From NCBI RefSeq assembly GCF_910592395.1, contig NC_088324.1, positions 746,001-810,000 on the forward strand: DNA of 64,000 bases, read 5' to 3'. Source of the stretch: Lineus longissimus. Taxonomy: Eukaryota; Nemertea; Pilidiophora; Heteronemertea; Lineidae. A program made the position numbers and the translations under genes. The notes beneath the pieces are model-generated. The model was not told where the DNA came from. It made no database searches and saw nothing but the letters and a program-made list of their open reading frames with translations. This document shows positions 14,901 through 26,279 of the stretch, one piece after another. Every line of letters starts with the position of its first letter. Position 1 is the stretch's first letter.

Positions 14901-17259
14901 ATGGGGAACAACCACAGATGTTACACCGGGCAAATCAAAACAAGGATAACTCCAGACTACAGCCTCGGTCTCATAAATGTTCGCCTTTTCAGGTTCCATA
15001 TTTGCAATACATCCTCTGGCGCATGTTACTCTCACAGAGGTTGGCATCTCAAGATTTCGCATTCTGCATCTCGCGGTTTATAATTAGCCGGTAAAAATAC
15101 CACTACACTTCAGTATACTGACTGAACATTGCTTGTATTTTGATTTCGCCTATCACATGCACATAACGCGAAAAAACCCCAATGAGAAACAAGTGAGATG
15201 TAAACGCTCTTGGATCCAAACATCTTATTAGAGTGTGCAGATCGAGATTCTGTCTTGATGAAAGAACAATGAACCACCACAACAATATGACGGTTCTAGC
15301 AATTTATCAAACAGCTCAAATTCATCAAAAAAAGGGTGGAGCATATACTAGTATATGAGAACGTACCCTAGTCCATCCGTCCTTGTGAAGTCTGACAACG
15401 AAACCACCCATCTTCAGGTCCATCATCCTACCGAAAGACACAATTGTGTTGCCTCGATATTCATTCTTCACCTCAATGGAGAAGGAACACGCGACGTCAG
15501 AGTTGGTCGTCTTTGAGAAGACGTATTTACAGACACCCATGAAGTCGATCATTCTGGTAAAATCGTCGTAACGATGGTAATGGGGATCTCCCCAAGCCTT
15601 GCAGGTGCAGATTTCTAGTGGATAAAACAGACGGAGAGCTACACTTAGTATACATCAAACATCAATAATCCACATGCATCAATTTGTGCTGGGAGACACT
15701 CAACTTCGCTACATAGTTTGGAATCAAATGAGTCTAAACACGCCTGATATACAATTTGACTTACCGTTATGATGCACCGATAATTGAATACATGTCGTTT
15801 GGATAAACGACTTTCAAGAGCAACACTTTGAGAACCAAGATAAAGTTTTAATGCGTTGTATCATCTACAGAGGCATTTTTATCACTAATCAATTAGTTCA
15901 TTATTGGTTATTCAAACTCAATTCCAAAGACGGACTTACTTTCTGTACAACTCTTCAATCTGAGATCCCATGATTTCGGTGGAGTACAACCTGAAGTGAA
16001 GGAAAACAAGAAAATGTGTATTTAGCCTCGAGGTTAAGAACGAACACCTCTTGATGAGTGATCGAAATTAGAATGTCATGTAACATCTCCAAGCAAAGCT
16101 GAATGTAGATAGACAGTAGTGACTACGTGGCTTCGGTAATGTTAACAACTGCTTGCCTTGAACCAGACTTTTCCCTTCAGTGTTTTTTCTATTCTATCAT
16201 CGTCTCTGAACAGCGCACAGGCTACACTACATCTGACAAAGTATTTAATGTATCAACAAATCATTTGATGTACGAGCACTTTTTCAGATTGAACATCTTG
16301 TAATCCATAATTTGAAATTTAAGGATTCGGAATTGAGGCTTCGGTGTATTATATCTTTTTACATTGAATATCCTCCAATATAATGAACTATACTTACGAG
16401 CAACACAGTCTCCTTTCTTCAACATGTCAGAAGGTTTACACCCTGAAGGTAAAATTTGAACGGAATAACTTTTATACTCTGGCTTTTCCAAATATATCTC
16501 CAAAAGGATATATGAACTTCATTAATATAATTATCAGGTCGGAGTATACATTCTAACATTAAAACCTAACCGTCATCACATTCACAATCACGAAAATCTT
16601 AATGACTGCCACCAACGGTCCTTGGATGTCGAGGCCAAGGACCACGGCACTAGTATCTCCCAGGCTTCATCATCAGTAATCGTTATCGTGCGTTTGTTAT
16701 TATACAGTTATAGAGAGAAGAAATACATACTGTCTACACATCGTTTGGTCGGGATGTTCCATAACTGAGACTCGGTGCACCCTAGAGAAAAAGGTAAAGC
16801 ATTAAACGACAATTAATGGTTACGAAACTTCATTCAGCTTAGAATGGATTCTATTTTGAATCCACCTAGTGTTTGCGTATTAATGTACAAACTCATGGCT
16901 TAAGGAATTCACACCGCACTTGCGCGTCACTCTATCATGAATGAGATCGCTATGGTTAAGTAGCTTTGGCAAAGCCTTTGGTGAGGTCGCATCCAAAAAG
17001 CGAGTGCAGATAATGAAAACGAGTTGCAACGCATTTAAAATACAACACTCTTTTACCACAGTCGAGCTGCATCAAGAGGATAAACTACAGAAAGACAGAT
17101 ATATTTAAATGGATAAGTGCTATGTTATAGGCTAATCCTGTGATGTCTCATACTCACTCGGTGTGCAGATCTTCTTGGTGTTATCCAAGATCTCCTCTGG
17201 AGCACAGCGGTTGACACATTTATCCCCTATCCATCTCTTTGCAACATCATCTGTGCATT
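11951..17259 (-). CDS. Module C: Cys micro-exons, VWD, C8, TIL, EGF-like (about 493 aa)
   Basis: This is the first of the three modules to be transcribed after the LamG exons. Exons: 17158-17259, 16731-16781, 16398-16442 and 15940-15990 (Cys micro-exons), 15367-15614 and 13923-14212 (VWD), 13193-13491 (C8), 12436-12635 (TIL), 11951-12143 (EGF-like). The first exon is 102 nt, one codon longer than in A and B (DDV in place of NV), so the frame is kept. It also differs by ILDN where the others read IWDD. This copy is the most diverged at its 5' edge. A 160-bp MITE at 14768-14927 interrupts the intron between the two VWD exons, in the opposite orientation to the one in module B. The junction with the LamG exon reads KPG/E-CTDDV in phase 1. 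Confidence 0.82.
14768..14927. mobile_element. Small MITE in an intron of module C, same family as 7636-7811 but inverted
   Basis: The 160-bp insert has GGTGTAA at the left end and TTACACC at the right end, a perfect 7-bp inverted terminus. Modules A and B have continuous TTTCATTTGGCCAATC at this point. The interior reads as the reverse complement of the module B insert. Confidence 0.7.
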
Positions 17260-18670
17260 CTTGAAGAAAAAGGAAGTTAATTACTGGCAGTGAAAACCTC
17301 TTCCTCTCCCTAGTTAATGTTTAATCCTTCAACAGAAAAACACTTGAAACTTATAAACTTTAGAGCACCCTTTCGGTCGTGTGGATGGAGATCCGTTTGC
17401 AATATCGTTTATGAAGGAAAATGATAACCGGTTAAGAAGACACGCAAAGGGATGGCAAATTTGGCCAAAATATTGGCTTTTGTTCGGATGAACCAAAGGA
17501 CGTTCCGATGCTTGTATAGATAACTGCAGCATATGAAAGATGCTAAGGTACGCACTTCGTGGAAACAGAGTTTGTGAAGAGAACCGATGGTTCCATTCGG
17601 TCTGGATGTATACAGTAGGTGCAAGGAAATCATATTACGGATACTCTAAATAATGTTGACATAACCGTTGAAAGCACATGACGGGGGCTTTCTGATGGTC
17701 CCCTCAATATTACCCTTCCACGGGTAACGGACGTTGATTAACTCGGAAACCAATGTTCTCGGGTAAAATCAGTTCGTAATTCGTAATTTGCAATTCGTGA
17801 GATTTGTGGAAACTCGCTATGTCAATTGAAGCGCAAAAATGAATCAGACATGTCTCGAGGGGTTTGTTTTCATGTTCGTCGTCGACAGTTTTTTTCAAAG
17901 CTCTTTAGGTAAAATCAATTCAAATGTTTGAAGAGTAAACTGATTTTGGATTTTAATCGAATATGCCATATGGACGCTAATTTAGACCCAGTTTTGAAGG
18001 AGTATGTCAAAAAAACATGTTCACCTGCAGCTGTCACTTTCATCAAATTGTGTCAAGCACAGACTGCTTTCATCTCTATTATAAGAGTGTCGATTAATAC
18101 AAGTTGTAAATACTTTGTAAATACTGGTCAGTGACCAATTTCGCCATAAGACGTGTATATGAATATGACGAATGTGCCCCTGGTACACCAACAAACCTTT
18201 TGAAATTCACTCATGAACAGTACATCTGTCGACCACGTCAGAAGAAACAAGATCCTTACCACATGAAGCCACCCATGAAACCAAAGAACAAAAGACCTAT
18301 ATAACCTTCTGTAACTCAACGCCTTTAGGGCAAGTTTCTCTTTACATAAAACGTGTTGTCAGCAAAACCCTTTGGCGTTTTCAGCACTTCTAAATTTGCC
18401 AGATGTTGCTTATTGTGTTTCAGGCAGACTTACGTAGGGTTGGCACTGAAAAGACAATTACCATATTATAATTAATTTTTGTGAGCACATCGAAAGATTT
18501 GATAAACTTATGTATCATCGGCACGATTGGAAACAGAAAAAAACCTTCTATTGAAGTTATCATTTTTCTCAAAATATGAAGTTTTTTTCATCTTTAAAAC
18601 GAATCAGGAAAGATATGAAAGACTAAAGACGAAACACTTGCATCAGTCCTTCTCATTACATAGATGCATA
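17260..18670. other. Intron, unique part, between module C and the LamG exons
   Basis: The first 450 bp are the tail of the 6-kb unit. From about 17700 to 18670 I see no coding exon, no clear terminal repeats and no RNA gene. Short ORFs here lack recognisable domains or splice context. Confidence 0.5.
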
Positions 18671-19518
18671 CTATTATACGGCTCTAGGAAAATTCGTCCC
18701 CGGAAAATTCGTCCCCGGAAAACTCGTCACCGGAAAATTCGTCCCCTAGGAAAATTCGTCCCTGGAAAATTCGTCCACGAGGAAAATTTCGTCCCCAGAA
18801 TATTTGTCCCCGGAAAATATGTCCCCTAGGATAATTCGTCCCTGGGAAATTCGTGCCCGAGGATAATTCGTCCCCGGAAAATTAGAGAAAAGTTGAAAGT
18901 TTCTGACATTACTTTCTAGTAATAACTACTACTTACTACTTTCGACTTTTCTCATTCAGTGTTATATCTCTATTTACTACCCTACTAGCTAGTTACCTAC
19001 TCCACTCTTTTCATAGTAGGTAGAGGTAGGCAGGCGAAATAGTTTATTTCTTTACAAATAAGTATTTTTACTGGTCAGAATGAAAGAAAAACTCTAAATT
19101 CTTCAATAAAATATGTCGCCTGCCTACCTCTACCTACTATAAAAATAGTGGGGTAGGTAACTAGCTAGTAGGGTAGTAAAGAGAGATGTTACACTGAATG
19201 AGAAAAATCGAAAGTAGTAGTTATTACTACAGTCCATTCGACAAGACTTAAGAGTCTTGGAAAGTAAAGTCAGAAACTTTCAACTTTGTAAAATTTTCTG
19301 GGGACGAATTATCCTCGGGGACGAACTTTCCAGGAACGAATTATCCTCGGGGACAAATTTTCCGGGGACGAACTATCCTCGGGGACGAATTATCCTCGGG
19401 GACGAATTTTCCGGGGACGAATTTTCTTGGGGACGAATTATCCGGGGACGAATTTGCGGGGACGAGTTTTCTAGGGACGAATTATCCGGGGACGAATTTT
19501 CCTGTAACCCTATTATAC
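18671..19518. mobile_element. Foldback DNA transposon, 830 bp, with 9-bp target duplication
   Basis: The element spans 18680-19509 and is flanked by CTATTATAC at 18671-18679 and 19510-19518, an exact 9-bp direct repeat. Both arms are about 370-400 bp and inverted. The outer part is a tandem array of a roughly 14-16 bp unit (GGAAAATTCGTCCCC on the left, its complement on the right). The inner part is unique sequence containing a CTACTAGCTAGTTACCTAC stretch in both arms. A spacer of about 70 bp (19040-19110) separates them. No transposase is present. Foldback structure with 9-bp duplications is typical of Mutator-like elements; that assignment is an inference. Confidence 0.85.
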
Positions 19519-20210
19519 CCACATCATGGCATTACGTAGGCAGAGATATGCCTGCATATATAATTCAAGTAAGGCCGTAACAAAATGTTCTCTCTCAAAA
19601 TCTAGCTCCTCGAGTTCTACAATTAGCTTCTACCCTTATATCTCAATTTTCTGAACGCTGATCCTGCCACACGATCGTGCTGCTCGTGGAATAAGATGCC
19701 TGATTTCCTCTTTATTGAAATTACGAAAGTGTACCCTTAACTGTAATCCGCTCATGCTTGAATGGCCAACATTTTCTGTTCCAAATTCTATTGAGAGCGG
19801 AGACATATACATAATATGTTGACAGGTGTGAGGTGCCGAAAGCTACCACAAGGCTAAAACTTTGGTATTGGAGTTTTATTTCACCTATTTGGAATGACAA
19901 GGCCTTGCTAGGTTATTCTTACCCGAACCGTCAGAACAATAACTTAGTTATTGCTTGGTTAAACGGACATATCGGGCGAAATATGCCTGGTAGATGACGA
20001 GACTGTGTCTGTGGTTACTGGGCATACGCCGCCAGATCAAGAACAAAAACAGCGGACGTATTCACGATGTAATTCGAATACCGTCATTCAAGATAAGAAT
20101 ATAATTCATCACATCAGAAGACTGCTGTGAGGGAAAACTCATCGTCAGGTAAACCTTCGTATTCTAATGATTTACCCATGTGGTAGAAAGAGCATCGTGT
20201 TTAAACTTAC

Positions 20211-20852
20211 CAGGTTTGGCTCTACTTATGATCAGCTTCCTAAGTTCCTCGATCTGGGCCTTACCACTGACTGCACATCTCATCAGCGTTGTTCCGGCCA
20301 GCTTTCCCGTGAATTTGGACCCACCATTTGCCGGCCTGAGTCCAACGTACAAATCACCCAACATGTCTCGGAGTCCTATGGCTCCGACATTCTTGATGAC
20401 AACATTACCATCGACCCACATCACCAAATTGCCAGTTTGTTGACTGTAGCTGATCCCTACGAACGACCATTTCTTAGTTGGTGGAGCAATATGAAATTCA
20501 CCAAGGCTGCGTCCAGTATGGGCATCCATGTTGATCAAAAGCTTTCCTTGATAAATGCACATATGAGTTCCGAAATCTCCTCTTCCTCTCCACTCCACGA
20601 TTATTTCGTCTCTAAGTACGTCTTGGTAAAGATAAGTCGCGATTGTGAAACTATCACGCTCAATATCCAGCTTTCTGTCACTGGTTATCTTGACGTAGTT
20701 ATGCCCGGTGAAAACCCATGCGTTGATACCTTCAGGGCCGGTGGTGAGAGTTGTGGCTCCTACGGTAGATAGGGTTAGGCCACCAAGGCCGCTTGGTTTG
20801 GACTCGATCCTAGGTCCGAGAAGAAGCCACGAACCACAGCTCGACATACCAC
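20211..20852 (-). CDS. LamG-type exon 3 of 3 (214 aa)
   Basis: A single 642-nt exon, acceptor TTTCAG at 20854-20853 and donor GTAAGT starting at 20210, phase 1 at both ends. It encodes a laminin-G/concanavalin-like jelly-roll domain (LamG_3 type). Supporting features are NAWVFTGHNYVKI at the start of the sandwich, the SFTIATYLYQD strand, KWSFVGISYSQQTGNLVMWV and the LYVGLRPANGGSKFTGKL segment typical of these folds. Such domains bind glycans or partner proteins outside cells. This copy lies closest to module C and is spliced to exon 17158-17259. Confidence 0.85.
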
Positions 20853-21022
20853 CTGAAACAGAAATCGACAAACACTAAGGCACGCAGGGTGTTTTACAAA
20901 AGTAGCCATTGTTTTACGAAGGTAGTCATCACCAAAATTTGGAGAACACCAAGCTTTTAGATGCAAATTTTGTAGACATGTGACACATTTGAAACAAATA
21001 ATGAATAGGAACATAAAGTAGG

Positions 21023-21183
21023 GCCAAATTCATAAAGGGCGTTTAAGGGTTAGTCGTCTGTAACTTCTCCCTAATCAGTTTCGGGGCCTATTCATATTCT
21101 GGGAAGATTTACATGAAGGACCTGAATCTCTCTATTTAGTAGTTAAACGCTGTTTTAAGCTAAAAGCCCTTTATGAATTTGGC
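21023..21183. mobile_element. 161-bp MITE with 18-bp inverted termini
   Basis: Ends are GCCAAATTCATAAAGGGC and its exact reverse complement. A duplicate copy at 22983-23143 travelled with the 1.95-kb unit, so the insertion predates the triplication. Confidence 0.75.
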
Positions 21184-22158
21184 ATTACATCTTTAACATC
21201 AAATCCACTTATATGACAGAGATGGCGCATCTGGTTATATGAGAGAGATTGTTCGGATGCATCTAGTTATATGAGAGAGTTGGCCGTGGGGTAATTTCGA
21301 GCCGAAATACGCCGCTCGGATGCTGCACAAGATGAAAAGTTCTACTCGGAGCTCGATATCGCAGCCGAGTGCGACCAATTGCACTTTTATCCCCTAGATA
21401 CACTCAGAATGACTAACACAACACTGTATATAGATTGATTATGGACCGATTTGGCCAAAATTTGAGAAATATATATTTATTTGCCAAACCGGCTACATAG
21501 AGAGAGCACTCACTGCAAAAGTCCAAGTTGTAGAGCAGATCGTTGCGTTAGCTTAGCTACTTTTTGCGAGTGAGGAGACAGCCTCGTGCTGTCTCCTTAA
21601 AACAAAGAACCAATTTGCATACTTTGAAGAGTGATGAGAATAAAGCAGTTCAGATCAGATCGAACTACTGTCTCCCAGCATAAAGTCTATTGTGATGGAT
21701 GACTTCCTCATAATATGCATTTGGAAGCTGTTAAGAAGCCGATGCCGAATTGCAGAGAGGCCCACATACCCCATGCGCTTCGATGGCAAACGTTCCTACG
21801 ATACGCATGACATTAGGGTCAGATGGTCAGAGTTTTTCGCCGAAATAGGCCTTGCTAGGTTATTCTTACCCAAACCGTCAGAACATTAACTTAGTTATTT
21901 TTTGGTTAAACGGACATATCGGGCGAAGTATGCCTGGTAGATGACGAGACTATGTCTGTGGTTACTGGGCATACGCCGCCAGATCGAGAACAAAAAAAGT
22001 GTTATGTATTCACGATGTAATTCGAATACCGACATTTCAGATAAGAAGATAATTCATCACATCAGAAGACTGCTGTGAGGGAAAACTCATTGTCAGGTAA
22101 ACCTACGTATTCTAATGATTTACCCATGCGGTAGAAAGAGCATCGTGTTTAAACTTAC

Positions 22159-22800
22159 CAGGTTTGGCTCTACTTATGATCAGCTTCCTAAGTTCCTCGA
22201 TCTGGGCCTTACCACTGACTGCACATCTCATCAGCGTTGTTCCGGCCAGCTTTCCCGTGAATTTGGACCCACCATTTGCCGGCCTGAGTCCAACGTACAA
22301 ATCACCCAACATGTCTCGGAGTCCTATGACTCCGACATTCTTGATGACAACATTACCATCGACCCACATCACCAAATTGCCAGTTTGTTGACTGTAGCTG
22401 ATCCCTACGAACGACCATTTCTTAGTTGGTGGAGCAATATGAAATTCACCAAGGCTGCGTCCAGTATGGGCATCCATGTTGATCAAAAGCTTTTCTTGAT
22501 AAATCCACATGTGAGTTCCGAAATCTCCTCTTCCTCTCCACTCCACGATTGCTTCGTCTCTAAGTACGTCTTGGTAAAGATAAGTCGCGATTGTGAAACT
22601 ATCACGCTCAATATCCAGCTTTCCGTCACTGGTTATCTTGACGTAGTTATGCCCGGTGAAAACCCATGCGTTGATACCTTCAGGGCCGGTGGTGAGAGTT
22701 GTGGCTCCTACGGTAGATAGGGTTAGGCCACCAAGGCCGCTTGGTTTGGACTCGATCCTAGGTCCGAGAAGAAGCCACGAACCACAGCTCGACATACCAC
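22159..22800 (-). CDS. LamG-type exon 2 of 3 (214 aa)
   Basis: Same length (642 nt), splice sites and phases as the exon at 20211-20852. It differs at only a few codons: DGKLD where the others have DRKLD, DEAIV for DEIIV, MWIYQEK for MCIYQGK, and VGVIG for VGAIG. The replaced Cys removes an unpaired cysteine present in the two sister exons. The exon sits centrally in the 1.95-kb tandem array. Confidence 0.85.
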
Positions 22801-22982
22801 CTGAAACAGAAATCGAACATTTAATCGACAAACACTAAGGCACTAAGGGTGTTTTACAAAAGTAGTCATTGTTTTACGAAGGTAGTCATCACCAAAATTT
22901 GGAGAACACCAAGCTTTTAGATGCAAATTTTGTAGACATGTGACACATTTGAAACAAATAATGAATAGGAACATAAAGTAGG

Positions 22983-23143
22983 GCCAAATTCATAAAGGGC
23001 GTTTAAGGGTTAGTCGTCTGTAACTTCTCCCTAATCAGTTTCGGGGCCTATTCATATTCTGGGAAGATTTACATGAAGGACTTGAATCTCTCTATTCAGT
23101 AGTTAAACGCTGTTTTAAGCTAAAAGCCCTTTATGAATTTGGC
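22983..23143. mobile_element. 161-bp MITE, duplicated copy
   Basis: Same termini and length as 21023-21183, at the equivalent position of the next tandem unit. Confidence 0.75.
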
Positions 23144-24118
23144 ATTACATCTTTAACATCAAATCCAGTTATATGACAGAGATGGCGCATCTGGTTATAT
23201 GAGAGAGATGGTACGGATGCATCTAGTTATATGAGAGAGTTGGCCGTGGGGTAATTTCGAGCCGAAATACGCCGCTCGGATGCTGCACAAGATGAAAAGT
23301 TCTACTCGGAGCTCGATATCGCAGCCGAGTGCGACCAATTGCACTTTTATCCCCTAGATACACTCAGAATGACTAACACAACACTGTATATAGATTGATT
23401 ATGGACCGATTTGGCCAAAATTTGAGAAATATATATTTATTTGCCAAACCGGCTACATAGAGAGAGTACTCACTGCAAACGTCCAAGTTGTAGAGTAGAT
23501 CGTTGCGTTAGCTTAGCTACTTTTTGCGAGTGAGGAGACAGCCTCGTGCTGTCTCCTTAAAACAAAGAACCAATTTGCATACTTTGAAGAGTGATGAGAA
23601 TAAAGCAGTTCAGAATAGATCGAACTACTGTCTCCCAGCTTAAAGTCTATTGTGATTGATAACTTTCTCATCATATGCATTTGGAAGCTGTTAAGAAGCC
23701 GATGCCGAATTGCAGAGAGGCCCACATACCCCATGCGCTTCGATGGCAAACGTTCCTACGATACGCATGACATTAGGGTCAGATGGTCAGAGTTTTTCGC
23801 CGAAATAGGCCTTGCTAGGTTATTCTTACCCAAACCGTCAGAACAATAACTTAGTTATTGCTTGGTTAAACGGACATATCGGGCGAAGTATGCCTGGTAG
23901 ATGACGAGACTATGTCTGTGGTTACTGGGCATACGCCGCCAGATCGAGAACAAAAAAAGTGTTATGTATTCACGATGTAATTCGAATACCGACATTTCAG
24001 ATAAGAAGATAATTCATCACATGAGAAGACTGCTGTGAGGGAAAACTCATTGTCAGGTAAACCTTCGTATTCTAATGATTTACCCATGTGGTAGAAAGAG
24101 CATCGTGTTTAAACTTAC

Positions 24119-24760
24119 CAGGTTTGGCTCTACTTATGATCAGCTTCCTAAGTTCCTCGATCTGGGCCTTACCACTGACTGCACATCTCATCAGCGTTGT
24201 TCCGGCCAGCTTTCCCGTGAATTTGGACCCACCATTTGCCGGCCTGATTCCAACGTACAAATCACCCAACATGTCTCGGAGTCCTATGGCTCCGACATTC
24301 TTGATGACAACATTACCATCGACCCACATCACCAAATTGCCAGTTTGTTGACTGTAGCTGATCCCTACGAACGACCATTTCTTAGTTGGTGGAGCAATAT
24401 GAAATTCACCAAGGCTGCGTCCAGTATGGGCATCCATGTTGATCAAAAGCTTTCCTTGATAAATGCACATGTGAGTTCCGAAATCTCCTCTTCCTCTCCA
24501 CTCCACGATTATTTCGTCTCTAAGTACGTCTTGGTAAAGATAAGTCGCGATTGTGAAACTATCACGCTCAATATCCAGCTTTCTGTCACTGGTTATCTTG
24601 ACGTAGTTATGCCCGGTGAAAACCCATGCGTTGATACCTTCAGGGCCGGTGGTGAGAGTTGTGGCTCCTACGGTAGATAGGGTTAGGCCACCAAGGCCGC
24701 TTGGTTTGGACTCGATCCTAGGTCCGAGAAGAAGCCACGAACCACAGCTCGACATACCAC
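24119..24760 (-). CDS. LamG-type exon 1 of 3 (214 aa)
   Basis: First LamG exon after the signal peptide. It is 642 nt, phase 1-1, nearly identical to the copy at 20211-20852; one visible change is YVGIRPAN for YVGLRPAN. The upstream homology of the 1.95-kb unit stops near 24830, marking the end of the tandem array. Joined to the signal-peptide exon it reads APS-G-GMSSCGSW in phase 1. Confidence 0.85.
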
Positions 24761-25199
24761 CTGAAACATTTAATCGACAAACACTAAGGCACGCAGGGTG
24801 TTTTACAAAAGTAGCCATTGTTTTACGAAGCTTTTAGATGCAAATTTGGAAGACATGCGACACATTTTACAAAAATGATGAATAGGACGTAAAGTTTACA
24901 TTTTTATCATCAAATCTAGTTATTTAAGAGGGCTTACTGGACTTTGCGCAAAGAAAGCAACGATCGCAATGGGAGAGCGACCATTATTTTTGACACCGCC
25001 ATTTTGTCTTCCTAAAATTAACCTTTGGCTAAAACGGCCACAGAATAGCCGTACCTCCATATTGTGGATGGTGTAATGCTTGGTCATGGGTTCCATTCTT
25101 GGGATTAACTCCTCAAGAACGTAAGCCTTGGGTTTGAATATGTATATATTTACCCCTCATTAACGTGATGTTGTAGCGTGTTAGTCATAGATACAATTC

Positions 25200-25560
25200 T
25201 TGATTGTTACTCCTCGATGGGGTGGTGAAGTGCTTCAGTCATGGGTTCGATTTTGAGATTCACTCTCTGGTGTGGTGCGGGTCTCATACCTTCCATTCCT
25301 CGCGCTGGCACCACCTTTCCATCCCCACTTGTAGCCCCTCTATTCATGACCATAGCAACAAATATCTGCACAGTTAGATGCTGGCGCCACCTATCAATCC
25401 CCATGAACCAACCAAAATCGATACTCCAAACTACCCTAATGTCACTAGCTCCCTTTAAATGCAATAATTTGCACTGGTAGCGCCCTCTATGACCATAAAG
25501 ACAAATATATGCTCGGTTAGATTCTGGCGCCAACTATCCATCACCATGAACTTATATTCC
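25200..25560. repeat. Two to three diverged tandem copies of an unknown short unit
   Basis: Segments containing CTGGCGCCACCTATC, CTGGCACCACCTTTCC and CTGGCGCCAACTATCC, each followed by CCCCATGAAC-like or CACCATGAAC-like sequence, recur at roughly 70-130 bp spacing. No coding signal is evident. The sequence lies in the first intron of the secreted-protein gene. Confidence 0.45.
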
Positions 25561-25771
25561 CAACTAACCTTATGTGACAAGATAAGTCCCTTTATTTCAT
25601 TGTCATAATGGATAATATATATAGCCTCGTTTTCACCACAGAGGTTCGGATGAGAAAACCATAACCGCTTGGGTTGGTGCAAAATGTGGAAGCTTTTCAA
25701 AAGCATTTAAAACCACATTATTCGATATTCAATTTGAGATGTTTTAGAATAGAAATTGATGCCTCACTGTC

Positions 25772-25896
25772 GGTATTGATTATCTCACCCAAACCGCTCG
25801 GGTAGAGCTAAAATATTGGCCAAAATCTCGGCTACGTCTGGGTTTTGGTCTACAATTTAGCTCTACCCTCGCGGTTTGGGTGAGACAATCAATACC
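25772..25896. mobile_element. Palindromic MITE-like element, 125 bp
   Basis: Arms GGTATTGATTATCTCACCC and GGGTGAGACAATCAATACC are inverted copies continuing for about 40 bp to GTAGAGCTAAA / TTTAGCTCTAC, with a short AT-rich centre. Confidence 0.65.
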
Positions 25897-26165
25897 TCCA
25901 GTTCGGTACCAATGCCTTAAATATTATACTCCTCTGTTGCTACTGACACAATTTTCAAAAACTTCATAGGATTAGATTTTCCACAGTTATTCATTGAAGT
26001 GTTAAATAAAACAGTGTGACGTTATATTCACTTTACAAACTCGCCCATTAACGCATTTGAAACTACCGAAATGTAGCAGGTATTGACATGGCTTGACACT
26101 AAAGGCAACTGAAATTATCAGAAACTGCTGCCGGGAAATGTGAGGAATAATTATGGTTAACTTAC

Positions 26166-26232
26166 CCGAGGGTGCGACAGCCGGAGCTAATGAAAGAGCA
26201 ACAGCTAAAACAGGCATCCACAGGAGAAACAT
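26166..26232 (-). CDS. Signal-peptide exon, start of the large secreted-protein gene
   Basis: ATG at 26232-26230 opens a 22-codon stretch, MFLLWMPVLAVALSLAPAVA then PS, ending in phase 1 at the donor GGTAAGTT (26165). It has a short N-region, a hydrophobic core of about 15 residues and small residues near a likely cleavage site, a classical secretory signal. The phase matches the LamG exon acceptors. No better upstream start was seen in frame. Confidence 0.78.
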
Positions 26233-26279
26233 GATGATGACTGTGAGGCGGTCGCAGCCAGAATGACGAGTTTATGACA

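Larger units (their letters stand above)
1..17700. repeat. Three tandem copies of a roughly 5.9-6.0 kb genomic unit
   Basis: Equivalent EGF exons start at 51, 5938 and 11951, giving periods of 5,887 and 6,013 bp. Homology covers introns as well as exons and includes the 5.3-5.9 kb spacer, where a roughly 187-bp internal duplication (about 5500-5690 and 5690-5880) is itself carried in each unit. Differences are scattered substitutions, small indels and two MITE insertions. The third spacer (17.3-17.7 kb) is shorter because the internal duplication is missing or collapsed. Confidence 0.93.
19850..24840. repeat. Tandem triplication of a roughly 1.95 kb unit carrying the LamG exon
   Basis: Donor sites at 20210, 22158 and 24118 give periods of 1,948 and 1,960 bp. 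Exons and introns are both conserved at high identity, and a 161-bp MITE is carried in two of the intervals. This is a second, independent tandem amplification in the same gene. Confidence 0.93.
1..26232 (-). other. Large secreted multidomain gene (signal peptide, 3x LamG, 3x VWD-C8-TIL-EGF), 3' end outside window
   Basis: This is the gene-level view of the exons listed below. Transcription runs from 26232 towards position 1. The order is signal peptide (26166-26232), three LamG exons (24119-24760, 22159-22800, 20211-20852), then modules C (11951-17259), B (5938-11216) and A (51-5203). The signal-peptide exon ends in phase 1, LamG exons are phase 1-1, and each module begins and ends in phase 1, so whole units can be duplicated without frame damage. 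The joined reading is about 2,140 residues and still ends in a splice donor at 49-50, so more exons lie to the left. VWD-C8-TIL assemblies are known from VWF, gel-forming mucins, zonadhesin, SCO-spondin and invertebrate adhesive or jelly proteins. A secreted structural or adhesive role is my inference. No TATA-like box was seen just upstream of the first ATG. Confidence 0.8.

Noticed and set aside
18527-19580. ORFs rich in RKIRP and GDEFSG repeats
   Set aside because: They translate the tandem arrays in the foldback transposon arms.
20167-20772. 201-codon plus-strand ORF opposite each LamG exon (also 22115-22720 and 24075-24680)
   Set aside because: It is the antisense shadow of the LamG exon, conserved only because the exon is tripled. 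The minus frame has the domain, splice sites and phase.
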